Shown: positions 34,850-45,740 of the stretch, piece by piece
Position numbering within the stretch: position 1 is the first letter of the stretch
Layout of the letters: each line of letters starts with the position of its first letter
Assembly: GCA_963971225.1 (NCBI GenBank)
Contig: OZ020269.1
Span: forward strand, 10,687,201 to 10,751,200
DNA: 64,000 nt
Source: Melieria omissa
Taxonomy: Eukaryota > Arthropoda > Insecta > Diptera > Ulidiidae
Reading direction: 5' to 3'
Position numbers and translations under genes: made by a program
Notes under the pieces: model-generated
Databases searched by the model: none
Seen by the model: only the letters and a program-made list of their open reading frames with translations
What the model was told of the DNA's origin: nothing

Positions 34850-36240
34850 GCTTCTAGAAGCAAAATAGAAAGTAATTAAACTTTCTATTGTTCTCAGAAA
34901 TATTTATATTTTATATTTTATGGCTTTTACAGTAAACATGTTGCAGTTCAAATGCAAAACTGCAACTGCAACTCTTTTGTTTAGCAACAACAATAGGTCG
35001 CTCAACACACACAAACGTTGTGTGTCGACAAAAAAGGCCGCAAAAAAATCGCATCATGCGTTCAAAGCCAGTAAATTTGTTTGCAATCAAATCAAATGCG
35101 GCCGGCTAAATCAACAACGCACACGGCACACAACTTGTGCGCATTGTTGCTGCTGTGACGACGCCGGACTTGTTGTTTGTACCACAACAATAACAACAAC
35201 AAGAAATACACAGACGCATATTTGCATGTCTATATGGTGCGAACTAAAAGGCCGCTCTTGCAACAACAACAGCATCAGCAGCCTTGGCAGCAGCAGCAGC
35301 ATCTCTCGCCACAAAAATATATCAACAACAACAGCAACGACTAGCAGCCACCGCAAAGAAAGAACTCAATTCTGTATGCAAATCGCATGTCACGTTAGTG
35401 AAGGGTAATAAAAATTGTGCCGCGCATTGTTATTGTTGTTGGTGTTATTGTAGTGGTTGCTTTCGATTTTTGTAGTTGAACGTGCAGCGTTTTCACATTT
35501 TCACCTCAGAACGAAAGCAAACCAACGCGTTGCAACGCGCAAAAGCCACTGAAAACTGTGCTATAAACACTTTTCAACTGCGCAAACGCACCGCACGAAG
35601 GTGGCGAAATAAAACCACGTTAAGTGTTGCACTGTTGGTGGTAGTGCAACGTTCGATCAAAAGTAAAATAAACAAATCAACTCAAAAAACAATTTTCTCT
35701 ACTTGCCTGTCAAGCTTTGTAGCGGAATTTTGGTTTCACTCTCTGGACATTTGTGTTTGTGCAGAATATTTGTTCGAGAAAAATGTCCAAATTTCCAAGA
35801 GAAAACGTGCTGCAGGATGTGGCAGGTAGCAGTCCTTGTGGCCTGTTTTGGGCGAGAAGAATGAAGGAACAGTGTAATTATTCATTTAATTTTGCAAATT
35901 TTCATCTAATTTCTTGAAGGTAATGAAATATTTTAGTTTTTATTAAATTACAAATTTTTATTTCTACAGCCAGGGGCTCGCTTGGATATTGAAGGGTCGA
36001 AAAAGTGATTAATTTTGTAATCAGCCATATGGCTTTACCTGTGCTAATCTCTTGATTTATTGTTGCTTGCTACTCATTTAAAAGAAATCACAAAATTAAC
36101 GTCATGCTTTTTCACAAAAACGAATTTTACTTACACCTAAGCCCCAGAAATCGTCTGTTGTGTTGATCTTTGCATTTCTTGAAATAAGAGCGCTATAAAT
36201 AAAGCTGTCGTTGGGCGAAATGGCAGCCGTGTCAAATGCT
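34850..36240. repeat. Serpin-upstream module, copy 2
   Basis: Shared with 50220-51560 throughout and with 16130-16876 in its first 650 bp. It looks like a duplicated promoter and first exon of some gene: AT-rich start, CAA-rich middle, then a leader-like region and a short open stretch at 35783 (MSKFPRENVLQDV) in this copy. The corresponding ATG is ATT in the 51080 copy. The orientation and original gene are unknown. Confidence 0.6.
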
Positions 36241-36989
36241 TATATCCCCATATCGGAGGGGGAGCACCCAATCAGCAGCAGATCGCAATGGTTTGCTGGG
36301 TTCATTAGGCAACTAATAAACGCCGCTTCGTCGCACTTAACCACACGCTGACTCCAAGCAGTCGAGAAAATTAGCTGCGATTTTCAATGAAAATATTGAT
36401 TCAGTATAACGAATCTCCAAACACCCTCCGCCCTCAGTACGCCACTATTTGGCGTACTTACTACCCATTGAAATATAGCAGATGAAACTGAAATCCAAAT
36501 TTATATTTAACTAGCTGACCCGGAATTTTTTTATAATGAAATACGCGAGATAGCGAATCAATGGCGATGCAAATGCATGGATAAATGGTAGGTTCGTACT
36601 TAGTTTCATTGCTGTGGGACTTATAGTACAGCGGAACATTTGAGTCACAAAAAATGTGCCACGTCCCTTGTTTAACGCCAAAAAAATCTTACAAATTGAA
36701 TAACACATCTCTGGGACAACGCTATACTAAATTTCAATGCTGTGCTCTTTACAATTTCGCAGATATTCTATATTAAATATTTGGCTAGTATGGGATATGA
36801 CTAAATAGTAAGTTTGTAGTGAATTGAATTGATGTGTGACTTATGATTCCAAAGCTATCGTCTGAAAATTTGGGCTGGTGAAAAAGTACCAAGTTTTCCT
36901 AAAATTTTCTTTCATACAAACCTTGTTCTGTATTTAAGTAGTCCTTAACAAGTCCTTTAACGAATCTTGTCCTAAAAATCGAGCTCCAC

Positions 36990-39972
36990 GGAAAACCAAC
37001 GCGGTGTGGTGGACCCCAGAGCTAAGACAACTGAGAACAGATACTAGACGTCTTTTCAATCAGGCTAAACTTAGCCGAACTGAAGAAGACTGGGGAGCAT
37101 ACAAGGCTAGCTTTTATAAGTTTAAGAAGACTATTAGGGCGGCCAAGCGGGATTATTGGAGAAAGTACTGCGAATCCCTTGACAATGTTAACGAGGCCGC
37201 CAGACTTCGCAAGGTGTTAGGGCATCACATACCCCTGGCAGCATTAGGAAACCTGACGGCTCGTGGACAGAATCGAGGGAGGAGCTTCTAGGGACTGTCA
37301 TGAACACCCATAAAATCCCGGGACCCGATGGTGTCATTCCGGCTATGCTGCAATGGTCTAAGGAGGCAGTGGTCACAGTCTTGGTGCGAATCTTTCGGGA
37401 ATCTCTCCAACAGGGCTATCTACCACGCGCCTGGAAAGAGGTTAGGGTGGTGTTCATCCACAACACTGCAAAAAACTACAGACCGATCAGCCTGGCATCG
37501 TTCTTTCTTAAGAGTTTGGAGAGGCTGGTTGATGTCTATGTCAGGGGAGTGGCACAGTCCAGGGGACTCTGCAGGACGCAACATGCGTATTGCAAGGGAA
37601 AATCTGTAGACAGCGCCTTGCATGAGGTTGTTCAGACGATCGAAAAATCGCTAAACATCAAGGAGTATACGTTAGCCGCTTTACTTTAGCCGCTTTATTG
37701 AGGGGGCCTTTAATAACGTCACCTTAGAGCACTGGTCGGCAAAGCTTAATCATATGAGCAGTACGCTCAGCACACGTGCACAGTAAGCTCTCTCAATCAC
37801 CGTTGTTCAGGTATAATTTACACAGTGGAGAGAAATTTCACTGCGCTCACTAACACCATCTCATTGTCAATTTTGCCGACCCCTGCCTTAGAGGCAATAA
37901 CCAGTGCACTTAGAAAATTCGAAGTAGACGAGAAAGTGGTGAGGTGGACCAGTGACATGCTTAGTAGCAGAAGGGTTCTCTCCAGCCTAGGCTCGTGCTC
38001 GGTGAGGAGGTTAACCACAAGGGGCACACCTCAGGGCGCGTCCTTTCGCCTCTGCTGTGGCTGCTTGTGATAAACAACATCCTCGAGATCTTCGAATCCA
38101 GGAGGCTACGAGTAGTAGCATATGCGGGCGACGTCACTATCCTGATCCTTGGAAACTTTCTGTCCACCATCAGTGATCTCATGGAGTCTGCTTTAGGAGA
38201 ACTCTCGCAGAGCAGAACGGTCTAGGAGTTAACCACTTAAAGACGGTTATGGTACTGTTCACCCGGAGATACAAAATACCGTAGTTTAGGCTGCCGAAAC
38301 TCGGCGGCATCACTATCACCCTCTCACCCGAGGTGAAATATTTTGGCACCATACTCGACTTCAAGCTTTCCTGGAGGCGCAACGTGGAAGAGCGGGTGAA
38401 GAAGAGCTTGAATGCTTTCTACATTTGTCAGAAGGCCTTCGGGAAAAAGTGGGGATTGCGGCCGAGCATTCTCCACTGGATGTATACAGCGATCATTCGG
38501 CCGATCTTATTACGGAGCCAATGTCTGGTAGCAGCCGCCGTGGCTCAGTTGGTTAGTGCGCGGTCCAACGAGTCGCATGCAGAGCGACGCAAGATCGAAT
38601 ACTGCATGTAGTAACACATAAAAAAAATAACGGGAAACTCGTTTTCTCTTTCGGTGGCTGTCCTCTCAGCTGGAAATGGCAAACCTCCAGGTCCTTGACG
38701 ACGCAACTGACGAAGGTGCACCAAAGCTACCCCCAGGCAGGCCTAGAGATGATTGTACATCTCCACCCAATAGAGCAGTTTATTAAGTGCTGTGCCGCAA
38801 AAGGCGCTCTCAGACTGAGAGAGGCCAACCTGTGGAAAGAGCACGCTTATGGGACGTTCTGGGATTTTAAGGTCATTTACGAGGCCAGGTACAGAACAGC
38901 AATTACATTCCTGCACGGACTATCTGATTCCACACCTGGATTTTGATTCGCGCGCACTTACCTCCTTTCCCTCAAGGGAATAATGGGGACTTACAAGTGT
39001 GACAAGAGACACCTCCATCACCATCTTCACAGACAGTTCTAATATGGAGGAAGGTACAGGAGCTGGTCTCCACTCAGATGTACTGGGGGCACAACGGTCT
39101 TTCAGACTCCCGGACCTCTTTCAGGCGGAGATTTTTGCAATCTGGAGAGCTGCTGAACTAATCCACGACAGCGGATTATCACCCACGGATATCACAATCT
39201 GTGTGGATAGTCAGGCTCTTAAAGCGCTGGAATCAGCCACTGTGGTGGCAGGTGGAAGGTGGTGCAAAATTGACGCACTGCACTTCCAGGCATCGGGCAT
39301 CACCGAGTCACTCTCTGCTGGGTTTCGGGCCACTCTGGAGTGGCAGGAAACGAGGCAGCGGATAAAATGGCAAGAAAGGGGGCCGCCCTGCCTCTCACCA
39401 AAGTGGTTAACTCTGTGCTCCCTCCGATATCTGCCCTGTATTTGCATATTGACAGGTTGAGCAAAACTTACATCGAGTCCTCCTGGCGGAGCAGAAATGA
39501 TTGCAGTACCTGCCGGGCAATATGGCCTTCCCTTTCCGTGAGGAAAACACGATATGTACTGTCCCTGAGTCGAACCTCTATTAGGCAGCTTGTTGGAGTC
39601 ATTACTGGACACTGCGCCATTGAATCCATGCTTGTCAAATGATGCCTCTTGTCCAGTGATATCTGCAGAAGTTGTGGAAATGAAGAAGAAGTGGAAACGA
39701 TCCAACACTACCTATGCCACTGCCCGACTCTGCAGGAACGCCGTCTCCGTACCTTGGGGTCAAGGTTCCTGGCAGACCTGGCCTGCGCAGCAATAGTTGA
39801 AATTTGGATCTACTCTCCTTCATCAAGAGGTCGAATTGGTTTGCTCCGGACTGAGAGCCACTGGCTAGCTCCAGAATCGTCTAAAGAGGGATTCACAATG
39901 GAAGAGGGATTCGAGTGGAAGTGCAGCCTTTGGGACGCACACAACCTTTCCTACCTAACCTAACCTAACCTT
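36990..39972 (+). mobile_element. Non-LTR retrotransposon (RT-RNase H), degenerate
   Basis: Segments in several frames give the order expected of an I/LOA-like element. The endonuclease-RT linker starts about 37004 (WWTPELRQLRTDTRRLFNQA). RT blocks run from 37300: KIPGPDGVIPAMLQ, KNYRPISLASFFLKSLERL, RTQHAYCKGKSVDSALHE, TTRGTPQG near 38015, then VAYAGD near 38118 where active RTs have YADD. RNase H is at 38999-39300 with IFTDSSNMEEGTGAG and ICVDSQALKALES, followed by a Cys-rich tail (CRSCGNEEEVETIQHYLCHC) at about 39664. It ends in repeated CCTAA units (39950-39972). Frameshifts and stops are frequent, and the catalytic D to G change confirms inactivity. The endonuclease domain is missing, as in a 5'-truncated copy. 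Confidence 0.85.
38534..38640 (+). repeat. tRNA-derived SINE-like insert inside the non-LTR element
   Basis: TGGCTCAGTTGG at 38549-38560 is a perfect match to the Pol III A-box consensus. About 45 bases on, AGATCGAATAC resembles a degraded B box. It interrupts the RT-RNase H region right after the coding phrase IIRPILL. An A-rich end (CATAAAAAAAATAA) follows at about 38617. A decayed tRNA pseudogene is the alternative. Confidence 0.55.
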
Positions 39973-40598
39973 GTTCTGACAACTACGAATACAACCAAAA
40001 AAAAACCAACCAAATCGGTCCAGCCGTTTTTAAGTGATTCGCGCTCAAATATGGCAGGGATTTTCCGACTTTTCCAATCGATTTTCCGGAATTTTCTGTT
40101 CGCACGAACCTGAACTGACTCAATAAGAATCCAACAAAAAAACTCTATGGAAATCGGCCGGTCCGTTTAAGCGTGATGCGATTACACACAAACATCCACT
40201 TTCTTTTATATATATGTATAGATTCTAAATCAATTAATAGCAACAGTACATTCAGGCAGCTTCCCGCATTCACCTTTATGATTGAACATTGTGTTCTCGT
40301 ATGTGGTTTCATACAGCCCAGTATGACGTCTGTACTTTGAAGAATAGATCTTTAATGAATCTTTAGGACGACAGTTGATATTTCTGCGTACGAACTGAAT
40401 GCTGCATCCAGGCGGTGTCGATACATTAGGCAGAAAAACTTGAACTAATGAATAGGTCAGGTGATAGATCGATCCTTATAACGCTGAAAAAACCAGGCAG
40501 TGCTGAAGTAAATGCAGAACTAAACTCTCATATGCCTTCATAAACTCAATGGGCCCGTGAAATCACAATAACAGTGACTCTGATGTGGTTCAGAGCAC

Positions 40599-40940
40599 TT
40601 ATTGCGATAGATTAAACACGAATTCATCGATATCTGAAAATATTTGTGCCTCCAGCGCAACAAATAATTTTAATTTGTTAATTCTAATTTGTTTGACACG
40701 TCTCGGCTCACCTAAATATTCAAGTGTGGCACAACTGTCGACTGCACCTTTACCAGCGGACACCGATCGAGCACGGTCGAAATGTTCGACCACACCAGAT
40801 GCAGCCTGATGTTCTCTGAAATGCCCCGCAAGAAGTCTCAGCCATTCAGGAGATAGTTGACCAGCTGTTTGGTTCGATCGATTATGAGCACTGAGAACGC
40901 CGACAGGCCCTTCGCAAACAGCTCTTATTCGCGAAGACAA
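40599..40940 (-). other. Uncharacterised open frame, 113 codons
   Basis: A minus-strand frame with ordinary amino-acid composition (SPEWLRLLAGHFREHQ, then VFVALEAQIF-like hydrophobic and acidic segments). I recognise no family. It overlaps the start of the duplicated serpin-flank segment (40877 onward), and the corresponding part near 52062 does not preserve the frame, so it may be spurious or a gene relic. Confidence 0.2.
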
Positions 40941-41442
40941 TTTCGAAGCTGCCGGTTGGGTATTGGCCGCCGTTGTGTATTAACGCTGTCGTGCTTGAAG
41001 CTCCAGCCAAATATGCTGATATTAGCACAGGAATTCATCGAATTATCTCGAGATCAGCAATTAATTTTGTCTTCTTTTTCACTGCTAAAATTCAAAATTT
41101 TGTTATTTTGTTTTATTAATAAAACTCAATTTATAATTACCGAATGATTTCAACGACATAGCAGGACGTGGGTTTAGTTCCAATGCAGCTATCACAAACA
41201 TATAGTCGATCTTTGTTTTACGGTGTCTCCACGAAATGAAAGGGTCCAAATATTTTGATGCATACTATCAGTTTTATAGTTTCAAATTCCAGTTCGTAAT
41301 ATGCGCGATGCGCGACCATGTCTAACAGCGCGTGTAACCGTCAAACCAACAATTAAACAAACTAACAATTATTTCCAGGCAAAGCATTCATCTGGGCACA
41401 AACTTCTGTATGTTTCTCTGCCAATCAGCACTTCAAAGACTT
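40877..41442. repeat. Orphan copy of the S5 downstream flank
   Basis: Collinear with 52062-52640 (shared CCCTTCGCAAACAGCTCTTA and many later blocks), with small indels. In the S5 copy this leads within 40 bases into the serpin's last exon. Here it stops at a TTAA (41443-41446), where a transposon begins. A serpin that once stood to the right has been lost or separated. Confidence 0.85.
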
Positions 41443-41446
41443 TTAA

Positions 41447-41940
41447 GGGGGTCCTACCATGTAACACTTTAAAAAAATGCATTTTTTTGTTGCATTTGTT
41501 GCTAAAATAAGATACAAAAGGGAATTTGCTGAATTCCGAAGGGAAAACAGGTTTTATGGCAAGTTTTATCACGCTTTCCACTGAGTTCTCGCAGCGCGCC
41601 AAACTTTAAACGCGTTTTTCTCGGAACCACTTTTTTCGAACTGGTACCCCGCATTTCTAAGGAGCCAGTGGACGGATTTTGATAATTTTTTTTTGAAATG
41701 TGGGTAAATGTTGTCGCTATCGTTCGGTACAAGATGAGCTTCCAGTTGTTATAAACAAATAATAAAAAAATAGTTTTTATCTGTTAAAAAAACGGGCTTT
41801 TTTTCATGATCCGCCATTTTGACAATTGTAAAGATAATTATGTGAATTATTACTGTACGATAGCGGCAAGTCTGCAGATTGTAAAGATTGTGTTTCAGAC
41901 GAAAAGTTTTTTCAAAATCGTGAGTACCATCAACCCACAT
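41447..41940. mobile_element. TTAA-inserted element fragment
   Basis: Starts immediately after TTAA with GGGGGTCCTACCATGTAACA. The undisturbed flank at S5 reads CTTTTTAAACTG at that point, so the insertion is exactly at a TTAA. It contains TTTAAACGCGTTTTTCTCGG (41606-41625), shared with the MITE at 11029-11613. No right terminus was found before the non-LTR element near 41945. Confidence 0.55.
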
Positions 41941-44915
41941 ACTTTTGGAAGGCCTTATAGGACTTGATGCATCTCAGTCTTGTCTCAGACAGTTCAGCTA
42001 GAGAGCTAATCAGACTGTTCCACAAGGAATTAAGTCCTTTAGATGCTAAGGCAGGGTGTTCGAGTGTCTCACTTTCGTTAATTTCCCTGCAGCTTCTGCT
42101 AAAAGGGTTGTTGGGGATACCCAATCTCGCCGCGTGTAGACCAATAGGCCAGTGACCAGTGATCACGGTTGTTAGCCTAGAATTTAGCAACAGGTCGTTG
42201 GTTCTGTGGGAGTTATAGCGTGGCCAGATCTGCCGAGCCACTCTGCAGCTGGAGAGATTGCGCCCCCTACTATCCGCTTTCCGCAGGAAATAATCCTTTA
42301 ACTGTCTTAGCCATGCACTTAAAGGCGGTGCCACCCTTTCGGGCTGTGTCCATAACAAATTCCACCTTGGCCGCTCACCAACCTTAGTAACTCCTTACAG
42401 TCTCTGACTAGTTTGGATTTGACTATGGGCTTGGTGAGTGCCTTAATGGCTGCTTGGCTGTCTGAGAAGATGTAAACATCCCTACCTCGGACTTCTTGCT
42501 GTAGGAGAATTCTGCAGGCTCTTATTGCAAAGACTTCCGCTTGAAAGACACTGCATATATCTGGTAGGTGAAAGGCTTTTTCCACTACCAAATCCCTAGA
42601 GTAAATTCCTGCCCCATCTCCACAGTCCATCTTTGAACCGTCTGTGTACAGTGAGGTTCCTGCGTTTGTAAAAGAAGATGCGTACGCTTCCATTCTCTTG
42701 TGGGAGGGAAGATCGTGGAAAACCCAACATCAAAGTCGGCACCATTTGTGGTGTAGTCCGTATCCCCCCTTGGTTCATTGGAACCTTCGTGAGGATATTA
42801 CAATACTATGTCCATTGGGATGATTCTCTCAATCTCAATGTGCTCGAAGCGGCCGTCCGTCTTATAAAAGATTCAATTAGCAGCAGATGGAGAAGCGTGT
42901 TCAAAGCGTCAGAAGAGCAGGACCTCAAGGCCCCCGTACTCCCGACACACGCCGCCCTCTGCACTGCACTGAGTCTATTGATATTGTGGTTCCTCTCCAG
43001 CGCCGTCCAGCCGGCCGCACACCAATGCTCCGCACGTGAGAATAGGTCGAACAATTGCTGTGAAGGTCTTCGGTTGTAGATCCCATTTTTTACCGAAGAG
43101 TCTGCTGCACGAGTAGTATAGTATATCTTGTATATTAATTTTCCAGCTGAGTTTTGTGTCTAATCTGACTCAAAGATATTTAGCATCTGAGGATAACCTA
43201 AGCTCGCTCCCATTGAGCTTTGGCAGTCGAAATGGGAGTACCTTGTACCTTCTTGTAAACAGTAACAGCTCTGTTTTGGTAGGATTAATCTCCAGCCCGC
43301 AACGAGCGGCCCAGCTCCTCAGAGTCCTAAGAGCACCCTCCAAGATGCCACTAATTGTATCTAGGAAGGCCCCTGTCACCATAATAACGATATCATCGGC
43401 GTACGCAACTACCTTGACCCCACCTTGGTTAAGAGTCTTCAGTATGGGGTTCAAAGTAATTAGCCACAGCAATGGAGATATTACCCCTCCTTGGGGAGTT
43501 CCCTTCTTTGCATATCGTGTGACACTAAAGTTGCCGAATTTAGCCTGGATCTGTTTGCTACTTAGTAGAGCCGAGATCCACGAACAAATGCAACCCTCGA
43601 CTTGTAGGTCTAACAGGGAAATAACTATGGCTTCTTTATCCACGTTATTGAATGCTCCTTTTATGTCTAGAAATGCCGCCAGGGTGTATTCTTTAAACGA
43701 CGGGATCTCTCTACGGTCCTCACGACCTCGTGCAGAGCCATCTCGGTGGATTTACCTTTAATGTATGCATGTTGAGCCGTGGATAGGTTGTTCTCTTCCC
43801 GGCTTCCTCTTATATACGTATCTAGTACACGCTCGAGCGTTTTTAACATAAACAAAGTCAGGCTAATTGGCCTAAAGTCCTTCGGAAGGACGTGCCCTCT
43901 TTTGCCTGCCTTTGGTATGTATACTACCCTGGCTTTCCGCCATGATTTGGGTACATAGTTCAGTGCTATGCAGCTGACGAAGAGCTCTCGAAGCCAGTCA
44001 ATTACGTCTTCCCCCAATCTTTGCAGCATGATGGGCAGGACCGGACTGTCTGGACCGGACTTTTAAACGGAGAGAAAGAGCTGATAGCCCCGCGGGTCAC
44101 CTCCCTAGAGATCACCTTCTGGGCGATCGCTCTCGCCCTTAGACTCCGCATTGGTAGCACCTTGAGTGCGGTCACAACGCATCCGTGAAATGAGTGGACC
44201 TTAGTAGTTCCAATGACTCCGCCACAGAATCCGTGGCTGTCCCATAAGGCCTGTGTAGAAGAAGAAGAAGCGTAGGGGCTGAATACCCTTTAGCAAGAGC
44301 TTTGCTTAGCATTGCCGTTTCCTTAACGCTCTCTATCGAAGAGCAAAAGCTTTGTCAGGACTGCCTCTTGGCAGATCTTATAGCTCGTTTATACCTGCGC
44401 AGGCATACCCTGTATGGCTGCCAAACCTTGGTCCTATAGGACTCATTAAAGACTCTTCTGGTCTCCTTTCTCAACTCAGAAAGGTCTGTGTTCCATCACG
44501 GTGGAAGTGGTTTCCTTTCGTGACGGATCGGACAAGATTGGTCAAAGGCCCTAGCCAGAGTTTTTTCGAGCCGATTCGCTCTCTTCTCTAACTCGGATAT
44601 AGAGCTGATGCTAGACTTCGGGAACCTTTGGATTTGGACCTCACGATTCTCTCGTACCTGTCCCAGTCCGCCTTCCGGGGGTTCCTAAACTTCTTTGGAG
44701 TACGCACCGGTGCACAGTGTAACTTTTATCGTTTTTAGGATACCAAAAGTAAAAAAAAAATGTTCTCCGATCGCAAAAATTTTTTGGTATGAAATAGAGG
44801 AATATACAAGTGTGAGTTTGAATATATGCTCAAAGCAAAATGAAAAATAACAGTTAGCATGATAACCGTTTTCGAATTTGTCTCACTGCGACAAGTGCAG
44901 AAACACTTTTCTTAA

Positions 44916-45113
44916 CCCGCTAACCGGAATGACCGTCTACAGACGTCATTAAGTAAAAATATTAGCGGATTTAAGTAAAAATATTAGCTAATGAGAAATT
45001 TAATCTATTTTTATTATAAAATATCATTTTAACCAAAGTAGTAAATTTGTTATGCTCAATCAACAGAAAACCAATGACCGTCTGTAGACGGTCATTCCGG
45101 TTAGCGGGAACTT
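44916..45113. repeat. 30-bp inverted repeat at the left end of the piggyBac element
   Basis: CCCGCTAACCGGAATGACCG (44916...) recurs inverted at the right (about 45084-45113), with the palindromic core GACCGTCTGTAGACGGTC. It could be the subterminal repeat of the piggyBac element or an embedded 200-bp MITE sharing its left end. Confidence 0.65.
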
Positions 45114-45173
45114 TTTTTGTGCGGTAATGGCATATGTGCACTACTGCGTAAGCGATGTAATGGATTTAAATTA

Positions 45174-45740
45174 CAGGGTAGGCCATTGAAAGTGGAAGCA
45201 TCTGGTAACCCTATAACTTGCTGTCAGCTGTCAGATCGACTAATGACATAGCGCGTTGGAAGCGTCATTCCAAGACAATTTATACCATGGAACAGTACAC
45301 TCCAAAAGAATGTGCTGAAATTGTTCAGCTTTACATTCAAAATAACTTCTCGATTGTGAAAACCAAACGGCGATTATGAGTGGCCGCCGAGATCACCCGA
45401 TTTGACGCCGCCAGACATTTTTGTATGGGGCTACTTGAAGTCCAAGGTATACACCAACAAGCCAAGGACACTAGCTCAACTCAGAGCCATCATACGCCGT
45501 GAAATAAGAACCATATCGGCCGATACACTGGCAAAAGTGATGGAAAATGCCGAAAAAAGGGCACATTTTGCGGCCAAAGCTAATGGTGGCCATTTACGCG
45601 ATATCATTTTCAAAAACTAACAAGAAAATTTCTCCTTGGACCAAAATAAATGAATATCGAGATGAAAACAAAAAAAAACATTTTTTTCCTCTTTTTTTTC
45701 AAAAACAAGAATGGCCTTCCACTTTAAATGGCCTACCCTG
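45174..45740 (+). mobile_element. Mariner/Tc1-like deletion derivative nested in piggyBac
   Basis: Ends CAGGGTAGGCCATTGAAAGT (45174...) and its complement ending 45740 form imperfect terminal repeats of about 27 bp, flanked by TA (45172-45173; 45741-45742). A start MEQYTPKECAEIVQLYIQ (45287) is joined, after loss of the core, to the C-terminal part at 45381-45617: SPDLTPPDIFVWGYLKSK and ending NGGHLRDIIF. This is the third-acidic-residue region and tail of DD(34-37)E/D-type transposases. It is 567 bp, non-autonomous. Confidence 0.85.

Larger units (their letters stand above)
33092..36574. repeat. Segmental duplication unit containing serpin S3
   Basis: From TTTGCAATTGCTATTG (33092) through S3 and its upstream module to CAATGGCGATGCAAAT (36574) this region is collinear with about 48510-51873, which contains S4. 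Differences include a few indels and about 50 extra bases in parts of the S3 unit. Outside these limits the two sequences differ. The left part (33100-33300) is also present left of S2 (about 21820-21990). Confidence 0.85.
36512..40230 (+). repeat. Decayed dispersed repeat split by a non-LTR insertion
   Basis: It begins ACTAGCTGACCCGGAATTTT, a start common to an abundant arthropod interspersed repeat, and runs to about 36985. After the non-LTR element (36990-39972) it resumes with AAATCGGTCCAGCCGTTTTT and ends in TTTATATATATGTATAGATT (about 40205-40226). A second partial copy of the start lies at 51811-51873. Family assignment is from memory of the motif, not a search. Confidence 0.5.

Noticed and set aside
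34920..35408. Open frame starting MAFTVNMLQFKCK, seen also at 16213 and 50291
   Set aside because: The three copies are recent DNA duplicates, the frame ends at different places, and the later part is low-complexity His/Thr/Cys from CAA-type runs. Conservation is explained by duplication, not coding selection.
35783..35890. Short protein MSKFPRENVLQDV...
   Set aside because: The ATG is lost in the paralogous copy at 51080 and the frame is short. It may be a first exon of a displaced gene but is not supportable alone.
39950..39972. Telomere-repeat (CCTAA)n
   Set aside because: Only a few units at the exact 3' end of a non-LTR element. Best explained as its tail.
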